Positions 1 to 63,940 of a stretch of DNA of 64,000 nucleotides are shown piece by piece (within the stretch, counting starts at the first letter, position 1; each line of letters begins with the position of its first letter). Made by a program: the position numbers and the translations under genes. The notes beneath the pieces are model-generated. The model was not told the DNA's origin. It ran no database searches and saw only the letters and a program-made list of their open reading frames with translations. Source of the DNA: Theodoxus fluviatilis (lineage: Eukaryota; Mollusca; Gastropoda; Cycloneritida; Neritidae); NCBI GenBank assembly GCA_034096865.1, contig JAWQFJ010005944.1, forward strand, positions 1-64,000, in the 5' to 3' direction.

Positions 1-687
1 AGCGAGGTTTCTTTGAGAGTTACCTCCCCCTATTCGAATGCTACTTCTGAGCGCTGCGTTGACAACATTGCATGTGTGCGTGCGTGTGGTGTGTGAAAGG
101 AATAAAGTTTGGTGTGAATTATAATGTACAAGGTATGTATAGGTTTTCTGGATGTTTGTTGAAACCATGCATGTTTATTTTATTACTCTTTTGCGTTCAG
201 ACGGTAAATTTCTGTATATGTACATAACGTAGCTGGGCTCTCTCTCTCTCTCTCTCATTCCTCCTCTCTCTCTGTCTTACCATTGTCTCTCTCCTGTCTG
301 GACCTGACCCTAACTTATGTCTCTCAGCATCGTTGTTTTCTCACACGCTGTCGTGGCGCCACTCTACCGCTGGGCCAAGTACGGTTATTGTTTTTTTCCG
401 ACACTGTTGACCCCATCTGCCCACTGTAATGGACGGAGGGAGAAAGAATGCCAGAACCCAATAATAGAGACGATCATACAGACGACAGTCTAGGAATGGA
501 GAGGGATAGAGGAGAGTGGCGATGCATGCGATGGGAGAGAGACGACGACGATCCCGTCTTAGGAACACCATATGTGTGATGTGACATAAAAAGGCGAGTC
601 AGTTTTGACGACGTTAAGCCCAGCTCCCCATGGAGAACAGCGAAGTCTAATTTCTTGTGTTTCGGGCTGCACTGCAAGTTCAGAAAA
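1..687. other. Left-edge non-coding stretch with CT microsatellite
   Basis: No exon is recognisable here. A CT dinucleotide run lies at about 237-258, with further CT-rich sequence to about 300. The remaining C-terminal exons of POLA2 (minus strand) are expected further left, outside the window, so this is probably intron, disrupted by the adjacent transposase relic. Confidence 0.5.
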
Positions 688-1799
688 ATGAAGCGGCAAA
701 GGTCAAGGAGCGGGGGTTGTTTCTGCTCTGCGATTGCGTGCTCCAATGCCAGATGCAAATACGACTGCCGTGGGATTTCGTTTTTCCACTTCCACTGAGA
801 AGAGGAAAGGTGCCAAAAATGGGTCTAGAACACAAGACGTCAAGACTTAATAGGGAAAAGTGCCATTCAACTGCGTTCTGGTGGCTATTTGCTGTGCAGT
901 AACCATTTTGAATCACATCGATTCCTGCGTCGGGACAGACTAGTTTGGAATGCTATTCCAACCATTTTTGATGTACCAAATCCCCCGCCCAGAGTTTCAC
1001 AAAAGCGACCGTATCCACAGAAAAAACAAAATTCCGTTCATGACTTGAGCTTTGGAAAAAAAGAACAAAATGCAGAACCACATTCTCCTGACTGAACCAT
1101 ATCAATCCTGTGCTGATCTTCCACCCGATGCTCCCACCACCAGTTCATCCCAGAAGGAAAAAAAAGAGGACAAATTGGACAAGAAGCTAAGAGCTTTAAG
1201 GAACCACCTGTGTCGATGCAAGAAAACAGCAAAGAGAATATCATCAAAGAAGAAAAGCCAGGACCTCAACATTGCTGCACGAAAAGCTGCTGTGATAGAA
1301 GAACTTCATAATTTCCTTCCGACACCAACAGTGAAATTCATCTCTTCCCAGCTGCGAATGGTTGGCAAAAAAAAGAAAGGCTACAGATGGACAGAAAGAG
1401 ATAGAAATATGGCACTCTCCTTGTTTCATGCAAGCCCAAAGGCGTACAGATTGCTGAAAAGAATTCATCGCGAGGAAAATGCTGCCAAACGTGTGTGGAT
1501 CATGCACGGAGAAGATGACTGGACTGTACACAGGGAGCAACTAGGAGCTTTTCATTCTGCAGAAAGAATTTCATGATGCCGAAGAAGGTGGGCTCACTGT
1601 ACCAAGAGCAGATCTTGTACAAGCAGTTGAAAAGTTGGAGACGGTTTTCAAGAAAAACATCGTAGGAGTACTGCATTCCGACGGAGTGAAAACCCTACTT
1701 GAAAAGGAACTCGATCGATTCAACATCGCTCGAGTGCCCACAGAGAATGTGCAACCTCAAGACTTCCATAGTCAGCATTTTCCTCACAGTGCGAATTAA
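688..1799 (+). pseudogene. Decayed THAP-domain, P-element/THAP9-like transposase
   Basis: The first frame (ATG at 688) reads as the start of a THAP zinc finger: a Cys pair near CSAIAC, ISFFHF, a KWV tryptophan, then CSNHF (the C..H half) and AIPTIF, the usual THAP end. Two in-frame stops, near 775 and 817, interrupt it. After a frame change near 1060, a 174-codon stretch carries a basic region and a block (FISSQLRMVG, RWTERDRNMALSLFHASPKAY) typical of P-type/THAP9 transposases. A second frame change near 1566 leads to a C-terminal block (GGLTVPRADLVQAVEKLE) ending at the stop at 1797-1799. The catalytic centre seems deleted. The family call rests on remembered motifs; the stops and frameshifts are seen directly. 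Terminal inverted repeats were not found. Confidence 0.7.
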
Positions 1800-2494
1800 C
1801 TCTACATTGAAAGACTGCACTGCATCTTACTCACAGAAAAGCTTGAAAAGAAAAAGAAAAATCATCAAACTTTGCCACCTGTAACTTTCCCTGCAGAAAA
1901 ACTTGTGCGATGAAAACATGACTGGAAAGACTTAAACTGTAAATATGCGATCCAGAGAAAGACTGGACTGTTGCTTTTTCACTAGCAAACTCATGTTCCT
2001 CTCATCAAAGACCTATATATATATATATATATAGGGATCTTTGCTCACACGGAGCCACGCTTCAACATAGACTGAAAATATTCGACAATTCGTTCTCCGC
2101 TGACTCGTGTGAGTCTCGTCACCTCGCTGCAATCTCCACTGGACAATTGAAGTAAGTTATGATTTTTTTCTTTATTGTGTGCACGATGTGTGGTTGACTG
2201 TAAGAAATCCTGCATTAAGTTCGATTTGAAAAAAAAAATCGTTTTGACCTCTTACCCTTTGAAAACAGTATTCAAAACCGACCGAAGTCTCTCTGTCACA
2301 ACACTGGTCATCGCGGAACAGCATTCTGTCGTCAAGGGACGTAACTCTAAATTCTGACCTCGCTTCGCGTAAAGGAAAATCGCTCGAGTGCGCGGTCTTA
2401 GTGTATATAGGGTCTTTGGTATGTATTCCTTCGAAGTTCAACTCAGTCCGAAAATGAAAGGCATTCCATCTGCCACACGAGTTACAGCACATAC
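1800..2494. other. Non-coding DNA with AT microsatellite
   Basis: An (AT)n run of about 20 bp lies near 2013-2032. The rest contains only short chance ORFs on both strands. It directly follows the last visible POLA2 exon, so it is most likely intron plus transposon flank. I found no POLA2 exon in it. Confidence 0.45.
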
Positions 2495-28932
<26,438 letters not shown>

Positions 28933-29209
28933 TTTTCTTTGCCTAGCGTAGTCCTGCTGAAGTGCCAAATACGAGTTTCCCGCGAAATCGGCACTGTATT
29001 TCCTATCGTAACGCGGAATGCTCAACCTATTATTTTATTGGATAAAAAGATTGGTCCCAAATTATAAAATCAATATTTAAAGTACGCAAAGCCCTATTTA
29101 GTAGTTCTAAATACAGACACACATGTCGAATAAAAATAGATGAATCATTTATAGCAGCATTTAAAATCATTACGGCGCAGCGAATATTTGGAGCGTCCCA
29201 GGTTTCAAG
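28933..29209. promoter_or_regulatory. Shared divergent promoter of POLA2 and the CLBS-TPR gene
   Basis: The start codons of two oppositely transcribed genes are 277 bp apart. The gap contains the palindrome TTTCCCGCGAAA at 28976-28987, a perfect E2F-type site about 45 bp upstream of the POLA2 ATG, and two ATTGG motifs at 29037-29041 and 29050-29054 (CCAAT on the POLA2 strand). E2F control of S-phase replication genes is well established, so cell-cycle control of POLA2 is a reasonable inference. Whether the partner gene shares it is unknown. Confidence 0.7.
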
Positions 29210-54346
<25,137 letters not shown>

Positions 54347-54527
54347 CTGCCAACCAAACTCTCTCTATGGCTGGATGACATGTCTTGCTACCAGATAGGA
54401 GGGAAACAGAAGTCTGTTCTGTACAGGATGACTATGATAAGCCTGTGATGTAGCACAAAACATTCCAACATTCCTGCCAAAAGAATGTGCATACATTTTG
54501 CACACTGATTATACATGTTTGTAATAT

Positions 54528-54533
54528 AATAAA
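54528..54533 (+). terminator. Polyadenylation signal AATAAA of the CLBS gene
   Basis: Canonical hexamer about 180 bp after the stop codon. It lies just outside the mariner-type MITE that follows. Confidence 0.6.
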
Positions 54534-54565
54534 AGAGGGTGGTTGCCGGGGTCGGACTGACACTA

Positions 54566-54925
54566 GTGGAAGGCGAGTCATGACACTGATTCAGCCAGTC
54601 TCTCCTCACTACGGCCAGATGAAGGAATGCTACTCTGAAAGCTTGCCGAACAACTTTTTTCCCAGCCACAGCTTTCGCAGCTGCTTGCAGCAACCACAGC
54701 CACCGCCGTCTGCACCACAGCTGCCACTTAGAGCTGCTACCTGCATCCGCTGGCCTTAGACCTGCTGCAGCAGCCAGTCCCACCAGACACGACGACTCCA
54801 ACTAGGGAGCTCACGCCTGACGGCTAATGCTTGTGAGGTGCACAAATCAAACAGTCCTTTTCAGGGCCAAAAGATTTAAGAAAGAATACAATTAGTCAGA
54901 ATCAGTGTCATGACTCACCTTCCAC
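54566..54925. mobile_element. 360-bp MITE, Tc1/mariner-like ends
   Basis: Bases 54566-54592 and 54899-54925 are inverted repeats with one mismatch in 27. TA flanks both ends (54564-54565 and 54926-54927), as expected for Tc1/mariner. No transposase. Immediately downstream of the CLBS-gene polyadenylation signal. Confidence 0.82.
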
Positions 54926-55871
54926 TATACATGTTTGTGAGAGAGAATTTATTGTCTCTTCCATAGTTTTGAGGTATGTCTCAAGTTTGCAACATTTTTT
55001 GTGCAACCATACAACCTCATCAGCTGTGATTTGCTACATTTTGGGAAGTATTACCAACAACATTTCAATTTTTCATTTTCATAATGATTTACTAAAGTTT
55101 CTTCAACTGAGGCACAATGTAGTGACCAACAACATTATCCTTTTACTCTTGAAAAGAGTGATCTGATAGATGAATATATTGTGTGAATTAGTATTTATTG
55201 GTATATGTGTGGTTGCAATTATTTGGAATATGTTTAGGCTCTTTGTTAGAAACCTGGAAATGTGTGATTGTAAGTTTAATGGTAATTATCTTCATGAGAT
55301 AACTTTTGCAAAGGTTATTACTGCTGATTCTGTATTTGTTGTTTATACGTAGCTGTGATATTTGTTGTGATAGCTTGAATTTCATCCATTTCTAACCAAA
55401 GTTAGAAACCGTCCAAATGTTGTCAAGTCTTTTATAAAATATATATATTACTATATTTTGCAGCATCTGTTTGACTTTTTTTAGAGCATAGATTTTGGAA
55501 TTTTTTCATATTAGCATAGTGACAAATTTTGTCATTATAATGCTGATATATTATTAAAGAAAATTGACTTGTCAAGTTTTATGAGCGTCTTCATTATTTG
55601 GTGTAAAAAAGAGACCTACTGGGATATATATTCAATTGCAGACAATACAAAGGTATTTGCCACCGAGAGTCCAAGAGATGCATGGAATCAATGCACTTTT
55701 CTAAACAACTGGGATTAAAAAATGTCCCCTTGATTCCCAATGACCACAAGAGTTAATGTAATATCATGTGTGCCCATATTCCTCATTCATCACTTCATGT
55801 CATGCTTTCCCTGCATGGTCTCTAAATTGCTTCTCAAATTGTGAATACACATGTACAGTATTAACCTGTAA

Positions 55872-56154
55872 TGTAAAGGTAAAGGTGTGGTTTTATGTTG
55901 TGACTTTTCACACGTTTGGGTTTCAAACCTCTTTACACTTAACCCCTTGAACACTGGGCTGCTAGATCCTTCACTAGCACCTGACAATAACACGGTGACA
56001 GACAGATAAGACACAGTCAGGTACCAATCTGGAGAAACAATGACAGATAAGTCTCTTGCTCAATGATGCAACTCTGGGAACAGCTATGCTTTGAACACTG
56101 CACCCACTAGACACAAAGGATTGCAGGTCCAGTGTGTTAAGCACTTGGCCACAG
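55872..56154 (-). mobile_element. tRNA-derived SINE copy (copy E)
   Basis: Matches copy C at both ends (GTAAAGGTAAAGGTGTGGTT and TAAGCACTTGGCCACAGAG) but lacks a central block of more than 100 bp. Intergenic. Confidence 0.75.
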
Positions 56155-56264
56155 AGTCCAGTATGTCACCCCCACCCCACCCACCCCCAACCCAGGGTAA
56201 GAATTGACCCATTGCGTCTCCCTACGCGATTTGTAAAGTGACTTGATTAGCGTTTACTCTCTGT

Positions 56265-56336
56265 TCTAGTGATTTTTGTGCTAAATGGCCTTACAGAGCC
56301 TAAAAAGGCTGATAGGCCGTAAAACACTATCCATCC
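56265..56336 (+). repeat. Short dispersed repeat (copy 2 of 2)
   Basis: Counterpart of 8864-8935, containing GGCTGATAGGCCGTAAAACA followed by CTATCCATCCATC. Confidence 0.5.
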
Positions 56337-59300
56337 ATCCCCCCCCCAAACTCCCCCATCCCACCCTCCTTGTTGTCTTTCCCATAATGACCTAGGCGGC
56401 AGCCAACCACCAATTGCTGCTACTCATGTTTCCCTCCTCGATTTCATTTTAAATTTAGCAGTCAAGTGAGGACTTTGGAGCAGCTAGCCCACACCTTTGC
56501 TATGCGCCATGAGGTGGTGTGGTAATGGTGGGATGGGTGGAATGTGGCACAGTGGGGAAATTACACATTGAACAGTGCTCATGTGAAGGAGGGGATCAAC
56601 TGCAGTGTGGAATGAGGGCAAAGAGAGAAGTTTGCCCTTGCCCAAATGGGTTGAGAGGAGTTTGCCACAGCAGTACAACATTTAGCAGAGAATGCATGCT
56701 TTTTGAGCTGCTGCTGCCATTTTTGCTGCTATTCTATGCATGCTTATTCGTAACCCTCATTCCATGTGCATAGTTGACAATGAATTTTCATTCTTCCCCC
56801 TTGCATGTCTCAGTCAATGATCAGCTAGAAAGGAAGTTTTCCTACATTCCTCTACCACTGCAATGCTAGCAGAAGAGCATGAAAGGTACCTCCTACATGT
56901 GCGTGTATAATGACTGTTGAGGTTTAGAAAGAAAAAAAAGTTCACACAAGCTCCTATATTGTGTGCCTTTCATGTATTTCCACAGCTAAAGAATGTAATA
57001 CTTCTTGTCTGATAAGTGCAGTAGTAAAATACAAGGAGACGAGAAAACAATCAAAATAATGGCATTTTTCAAATCACTTTCTGAAATCATTGGTGTTACA
57101 AAGTGAGAGGGGTGTAACACTGTATATTCTCTATTAAAGAATGATATTAAAAAAGAAGCCATATATCCAAAAATCCTAAGTGCACTTGACATCAGTCACT
57201 AGTATGGTCAAAACTAATTTTATCATTCACTACTAATCATTACATTATCCACCTCCTTCACAGCACTGACATCTGTGAGGAGATTAGCAAGTTATGTGGG
57301 AAAGATTCATAAATGACCTTCAAAAAATGAAAGTTACTCCTTGAGTTTAACTTATGTTTTTAAATTCATTTTCCAATTTGTGTGTGTGTGTTTGTTTGGG
57401 TTGTTTGTTGTTGGGTTTGTTTTTTGGGGGATTTTTTTTTTTTTTTGGGGGGGGGTGGGGGTGTTTGGGGGGATTCCCCCTCAAGCATAAGCATTGCTCC
57501 AAAACTTGAAACTAAAAATATGTCAAGTATCATCAGAAAAGCTCATATGGTTTGTAAATGACCTTTAGGCAAGAGAATTCCTTCACTAGTTTAAACCAGG
57601 TTTGAGTTGAAGGCTAAAAATGCAAAAAAATACCATGCAGTGCATCCAGTTACAATACTTGGGGAAGATTCTTTACAAGGAAGTGAACAACTCTGGCAAA
57701 TGATGTTAGGCTGGGAGGCGAAAAGGGGTGGGTGGGGGTGGGGGTGGGGGGAGGAGGAGGACTGGGGGTTGGGAATACACATCCTGGTTCTAGAATGACG
57801 AACACACACTTTGAAATGCATCACAATTCTTTGCAATGTAAATCTATATTGTGCATATGCTAGTTCCACAGACTAACTCAGCATTCCTTCTTCACGTAAC
57901 AAGCTAGTTTTTCAGGAAGAGTATGTAAACCTTTTGACGTGATAACATCCTCATTTAGTTGGAGCTACATGATGATGTTTGAGGTTACATATGATAGCAT
58001 TAACATCATCAGTAAACATCGCTGTAGCTGTTTAATGGAATTATCAATGGCATATGAATTGCTCATGCCTTAATTTTTTTGTGTAGTTGACTGGGGCATC
58101 AGCTAATTTGATAATGATACACACAGACAATGCAAAACAGGATGCAAGTCAAATGCAGCAGGAAAAAACAGTTAGAATTAGGTCACTTGATCAACTTCAC
58201 CCACACTTGGAAGGAAATTTTGAAGCAACATATATTTCCTCCATCCTGTTCATGTACTCTCTCTGTCTCTGTCTCTCTCTTTGGGTTCCAGGTAAGAATT
58301 TCCCTAAGCAATTCGTAAGAATAACAAGGGACACCAAGACTTAGTGTGTAAGTATAATCTGTTCACTGAGACTAATTGATTTGTGTTTACTCTAAACTGT
58401 CGACAATAAAATTTTGGTCTGGGTTAGATCATGTCAAGTTTTTCATGATTAAAGGGGTGGGGGTGGGGGTGGTGGAAGCTGAAGTAATTAGCCACAAGCA
58501 AATCGATAAAGCACCATTTGCTAGATCAGCTGTACTGACAAACATGCCTAGCATGCCATTTTGTATTGGAAAGCCATTGGAGAATGAACAGTAAAGTTCA
58601 CATGAAGAAGTGCACGGCCCAACTCATTCTGTAAACCCGAGTCAGTAGTATTGACATCTAGTTTACTAGAATGGGCCCAACTCTACGTGGACCGCCACTG
58701 GATTGGCCTCTGACCTTAATGGGGACAGGGACAAGTGCTCATGGACGTTACACCTCCTTCGTGCATGATCCTTCAATACAACGCAAATGTAGACGACAGC
58801 GGAAGTCCGTTAACAGCGAATGTGGAATCACACACATAGATAGGGAATTAACCCTACTGGACAAAGGTGGTGAAATATTAGCATAACTGCCATCCAGATT
58901 GAGGGAATAGGGGTATGGGTGGGGCGGGGATGCGAGAAGGTCGTAGACAGGTGGGGAGGGAGAGATGGAGAGAGAGAGAGCAGTGGTTATGCACATTTTC
59001 GGTTCAAACTTTTAATCAGGTTTCGACATCGACAGGAAAATTAACAAATTAACACCACGTTAAAATTAGTTAACCCTCAGCTAGGCAGACCAATGCAGTA
59101 CAGACTTGCCATTTGGCATGACATCACCTTCCACTTCCAGCATTTGCTAGTAATGACTAATCATCTAATTAATGCACCGTTTTCAAGTTGTCATTTTTGT
59201 GCACAACAAAATTTAAAAACATCACTGGCGTCCAGTGCGCCTTAGTTTGGACGCGTCACCATAACCAGCGTGTAGCTATTAAAATTAGGCTAACCTCTCC

Positions 59301-59806
59301 CAGTGTGACTGGCCCAGCGTTTCTCAGTCAGTGTAGTCATATCTAAATTAATTCGATCACCGCGCTGCTGTGGCTCACCCACACTCCGGAGTTACAGTTC
59401 TTGAACAGAGGACATTTAACTGATTCAAGGTCCTCTGTTCTCAAGTAAAGATACGTTAAACCTTTTAGAAAGTGGCAGTCTACATTAATTAGCACGAGAT
59501 AGATGGAGAGCTTTTAAGTTTGTTCGGATAACACGAGCGGGAAAAGCACAAGCAGACGACCGATACACACTGTTAAAGAACGATAACTCTGCTCGACGCA
59601 CATTCGTCTCGTGATGCCACGTTGAGACATGACGTCATACACAGCAATCGCACGGGGCCCCCTCTACAGCTGAATTGACGAATCGGAAGGAGGAAGCCAT
59701 CTTTGTTATTGCTGGCGTACATGTCTGCTTGCCAGTCCAGTCCATTAGACATATAAACCGCTTTCTCAGATAGAACTGATCAAACCAAGTATTCGTCCCG
59801 TGGACT
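56337..59806. other. Intergenic region upstream of RAB1
   Basis: No gene is recognised. It contains a T/G homopolymer patch (about 57430-57470), several GGGTGGGG stretches (57725-57770, 58456-58470) and an imperfect hairpin at about 59403-59445. The last few hundred bases should hold the RAB1 promoter; a TATAAA-like word lies near 59753, about 50 bp before the ATG. Confidence 0.45.
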
Positions 59807-62800
59807 ATGTCAACAATGAATCCCGAGTAGTGAGTATTTGTCTCTAAGATGGCTAGGTGGCCTGTTGTAGGCTTTTAGAATATGGTATAGAAATCTGCAG
59901 GTAAACGTGTCGTGATGTCAGCAGCTGATGCACGCCCTTGTTATTTTCGTACAATTTTCTAAGTGTTTTCTAGGACCTCGTTCTGCCATTGTTTCGTTGT
60001 ATAAATGCTATTTGGGGAGGAAAAACTGTTTTCTCTCGCTTAGATTTACCTTGACCTCGTGAATTTGTGGCTGATTGCTTGCATACTAGAATCGATGAAT
60101 AATCATCAGGCTGTGGAGTGTGGGGCGTCATTTCCCAGTCCAGTGCATTGGCGTGTGACAAGTTGGAAGAAAAATTATTACATTCACCTAGAAACTTAAC
60201 TGTTTCTCGCGAAACTATTCCCTTTACACACATATCTCAACTATCTCTATTTTAGTCCTGTTTAATGCTATTGAAATCTGCGATAGCAAACGTGGCTATG
60301 ACTAAGTATGAGGCGTAATGCAACAGGAGCACTGAATGGTCATACGACCTCGCCATATTCTTGACCTATGATGATAATGATCATCGTGTGCGAACAGTAT
60401 CATATTTTTTATATCTCTTTCACGTGTGGTATTTCGAGCTATTTATGTCTCGTTTCAATGTATGCTTGCGAATTGAAGTAGGCTATTGTGATCTAGAATG
60501 TGCCTATGCCGGATCGGCACCAACGTTTTGAGTTTGCATAAGAGATAGTTTGACAAGATAAACTGCGACTCGCCCACAGGTTAAAATGTTTGACTCCATG
60601 CGAGCTACCAGAAAGGTTCCCTGCGTTAGTTTTAATCTGTTTTGTAAATCCAGTTTTCCACCAGGGGAAAGGTTCTGTGAATCTGTGAAGTGATACCATG
60701 TGTCTGTGACGGAATGTGCTCAGGCTGAACTAGAGAAGGTTGGTTTAAGTTAGAATGTGGTCGTCGGTGGAAATTTTATGTGCACAAAACTAAGTACAAT
60801 CATCTACAGAGACCATTTCTCATTAGTAACAATAGCATTGCCCTGCTACTTAGTGAGATTTAATGGGGAAATCAAGAACGGTTTGTCATAGGCCTAATGT
60901 GTAGAAGAGTTATAAATGAAACCTGGTCTCATCCGTGAGCTTCAAACTAGAGTTGTCTTATCCTTCATGGTGATAGCCCCACCCACCTCACCTCACCTCA
61001 TCCCCTACCGCCAAGTGCTCTAATGATGTTTTTCTATTTGCTCACTCATTTAGAAAAGACACCAACTTAGTTCATTCTGAGGACAGTATACTGTTGTCTT
61101 ATTCTTTGGTTGGACAGTACTCAGATTTCATAGTTCCCACCCCCACATCTCTTCTATTACTTTCCTTTCTCATTGTAGAGGTGTGTATCTAAATATACAT
61201 TCAGTCAACAGTGTACATATCAGTTTAGAAGCCTACCCACCTTGAACAAGTTCACTGACTACAAGCCACCCAAACTGAAAGTGAAAAGTCTTTAATGGTT
61301 GTAGCTTTACAAGTTGGTGACATTCAGTGAAAGGTTGAAAAATTGTTATAAATAGTTTGACTTTTGTTCAGTTAGAATTGATCAGAAGTATTTGAAATGC
61401 ATTCTACTACATTGTCTACTTTTACATCTGAGACATCATTCAAAATCTTCATGCACCTGGTACGATGCAGCCGAGTAGTACTGGACATGAATCCTAAGTG
61501 TAATGGTTGTCAAGAAGATGCAGTGGATTATAATGATTCTTATATATTTTTCCTAATACTTATTACTTGTTCCAAGAGTTTATGAATGAATGCCCACTGT
61601 CATAGCTTCTAAAGGCCAAAAGAAAATATAGTTGTGGCTACAGTAACAAGACAGGAAAAATAGGGTCCATGAGTCAGCTTGAAGAGGCTAAGTTCAGCAT
61701 AAAACACAATTTCTCTTTCCCTGAATTAAGAAAAACAAACTTAAATAATGGATTCCATGAGTGTGCATAAGGCAGCAAAGATGGGTCACCACATTAAAGT
61801 TTTTAATTACCACCAATGTCTTCCATTTTCCCCTTTTTGTGTGTGTTTTTTTGTTTTTGCTTTTTTTGTTTACATCGGGGAAAAAGTTTAAGGTCAGCAG
61901 GGGGAAAAAAGGCTTGGTCAGGTTAATGTAACCACAAATGTTTTTTAATTGGCCTTGTGTTGAGTAACTTTTATAAAAATTGACATGTGTTCTGTATTGT
62001 TGGAATGTTAGGCTCCTAATGGATTTTGGATTCATTGAAAAGAAGATTGAAATGTCTAGAAGAATGTGATGTGCTAGTCTCCTATTCTGGCAGACTGGCA
62101 CTTTCCAGTTGTAGGATGAGTATGCTGCTCAGCAAAATAGTTTGACTAAATGACTAGATGATCTTTCCTAGAAGACATGCTTGAATCATATTGTAAAAAA
62201 AAACCACACACTAAACAAAACCCCAAGCAACTTACAAGATCAAGTAGATACTAGATGGATTTTGAATGAATGACTTTCACCTGTTCCAGTGACTACCTGT
62301 TCAAACTCCTTCTGATCGGCGACTCTGGAGTGGGCAAGTCCTGTTTGCTGCTGCGATTTGCTGTGAGTAGTCTCTTCTTTCTTGCCATAAGTGTGCTTCT
62401 GCAGGAATGCTTTCATTGGTTCTTGAGATGTAATTGCTAGTAACACCTTATTATATTACTGTCATAGTGTATGGAGAACCCCTCCCCCTCCCCTCCTCTT
62501 CCTCCTCCTTTTTCCTCCTCCTTTCTCCCCCTCCCCTTTTTCCTCCCTTTTCTCTTTCTCCTCCTTTTTCTCTTTCTCCCCCTCCTCTTTCTCCTCCTCC
62601 TCCTCTTTCTCCTCCTCCTCTTTCTCCCCCTCCTCTTTCTCCCCCCTCCTCTTTCTCCCCCTCCTCCTTCTCCCCCTCCTCCTCCTCCTCCTCCTCCTCC
62701 TCCTCCTCCTCCTCTGCCTCCTCCTCCTCCACCTCCTCCACCTCCTTCGCCTCCTCCTGTATTCTTCACTTTTCTCTGTATTCTTCACCTTTTTCTGTAT

Positions 62801-63031
62801 TCTTCACCTTTTTCTGTATTCTTCACCTTCCTTGTCCACAACTTCTGTCATCTTATCTTAGTTTGTGTTGACAACTATATCCATGTGAAATCAAGCGCCT
62901 GACAGTGAATGAATGCACCTGTACAGACCAAGAAAAAACTTGCCTGATAAGAGACCAATATGATTGTTTCTATTGCTTTACAGGATGACACCTACACAGA
63001 GAGCTACATCAGCACCATTGGAGTAGACTTT
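59807..63031 (+). CDS. RAB1: RAB1 small GTPase, first three coding exons (partial)
   Basis: Rab1 GTPases control vesicle traffic from the endoplasmic reticulum to the Golgi. Coding exons are 59807-59829, 62290-62362 and 62984-63031, all GT-AG with compatible phases. They give 48 residues: MSTMNPEY, then [10 protein letters not shown], the P-loop [22 protein letters not shown], and the switch I threonine in STIGVDF. The N-terminus and switch I match the Rab1 subfamily far better than Rab8 or Rab10 as I recall them. The next exon, expected to start KIRTIELDGK, is not in the window, so the switch II region and C-terminal cysteines are beyond the right edge. Confidence 0.93.
59830..62289 (+). other. 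RAB1 intron 1
   Basis: A 2.5-kb intron directly after the 23-nt first coding segment. No repeat or gene is recognised; only short chance ORFs. Confidence 0.5.
62468..62832 (+). repeat. (CCT)n pyrimidine tract plus about 20-bp tandem repeat in RAB1 intron 2
   Basis: An almost pure CCT/CTTT tract at 62475-62755, then four to five copies of CTGTATTCTTCACCTTTTT up to about 62832. Pro/Ser- and Arg/Glu/Gly-rich ORFs here are artefacts. Confidence 0.93.
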
Positions 63032-63940
63032 GTAAGTATGCAGTCTTCCTGAACACTTGGAAGGATTACGCAGATGTGCACTGAGGGCTAATTGACATCT
63101 TGACATGATTGTGATCCTCCTGGAATGGAAAAAGAAGGGCTCATACGTCATAGCTAGGATTAAAACTAGAAATTGCTAAATTCCTCATTCTGAAATAAAT
63201 GGTCAAGTAATCTCCAGAACTTTGTTACTTTTGTACAAAATGTGGAGCTAGTTGTGTAGTTTTATGCAAATGAGAGTATTGATGAGCAGGCATGGCCTGA
63301 TGAAGTGCATTTGGAGGTATGTCAGCTTTGTTCATTGTGCACTAGACTTTGCCTACTCATTGATTGTTGACATGTCAGTCACATTTGAATGTTACCTTAA
63401 ATGACAGTCTCCATACTTGATCTGGATGTTGCTACCAGGATTTAGTGAAGTATACCAGAGAATAGCTTGTTTAGTAACTTGGCCATGAGCTTTGCAATAA
63501 CAAAATCTGAGTGATAGCAACAGATGGCTAATATTCATGGCCATTCTGGCTTATGGACTCCATCCAGGAGAAGTACCTTTGTAATTAAACCTGACTATTG
63601 ACTCTGCTTCCACAGGCTAAATGTCAGATCCATTTTCTTGGCCTCTGGTCGACATATTTTAGTACCGCTTTGGTGTTCAAGTATTATCTGATTTCTCATT
63701 TGCAGTACCATTTTGTCATCACTGTATCATCATCACTATCACCACCTCAAACTTTGTCATAACTGATGAAAGTTTTTGTGTCCTAGTTAGTGGTAAGCTT
63801 CTTTCCTAGTGAGAAAATCTTCTCATATATATTGATCATTTGTGCAGTAGATTCTTTCTCTTTTCTTTGCCTAGTAGAATTCTAGTTCTTGCACTGTCTA
63901 TACATGCAAGTTCCACTCATGGGCTCAATTGCCCCTTTTT

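Noticed and set aside
28933..29025. Upstream in-frame ATG at 29025 as POLA2 start
   Set aside because: It adds 31 residues beyond the usual family N-terminus and would place the E2F site within coding sequence; the ATG at 28932 fits the family length better.
62437..62902. Pro/Ser- and Arg/Glu-rich ORFs near RAB1
   Set aside because: Artefact of the (CCT)n tract in RAB1 intron 2.
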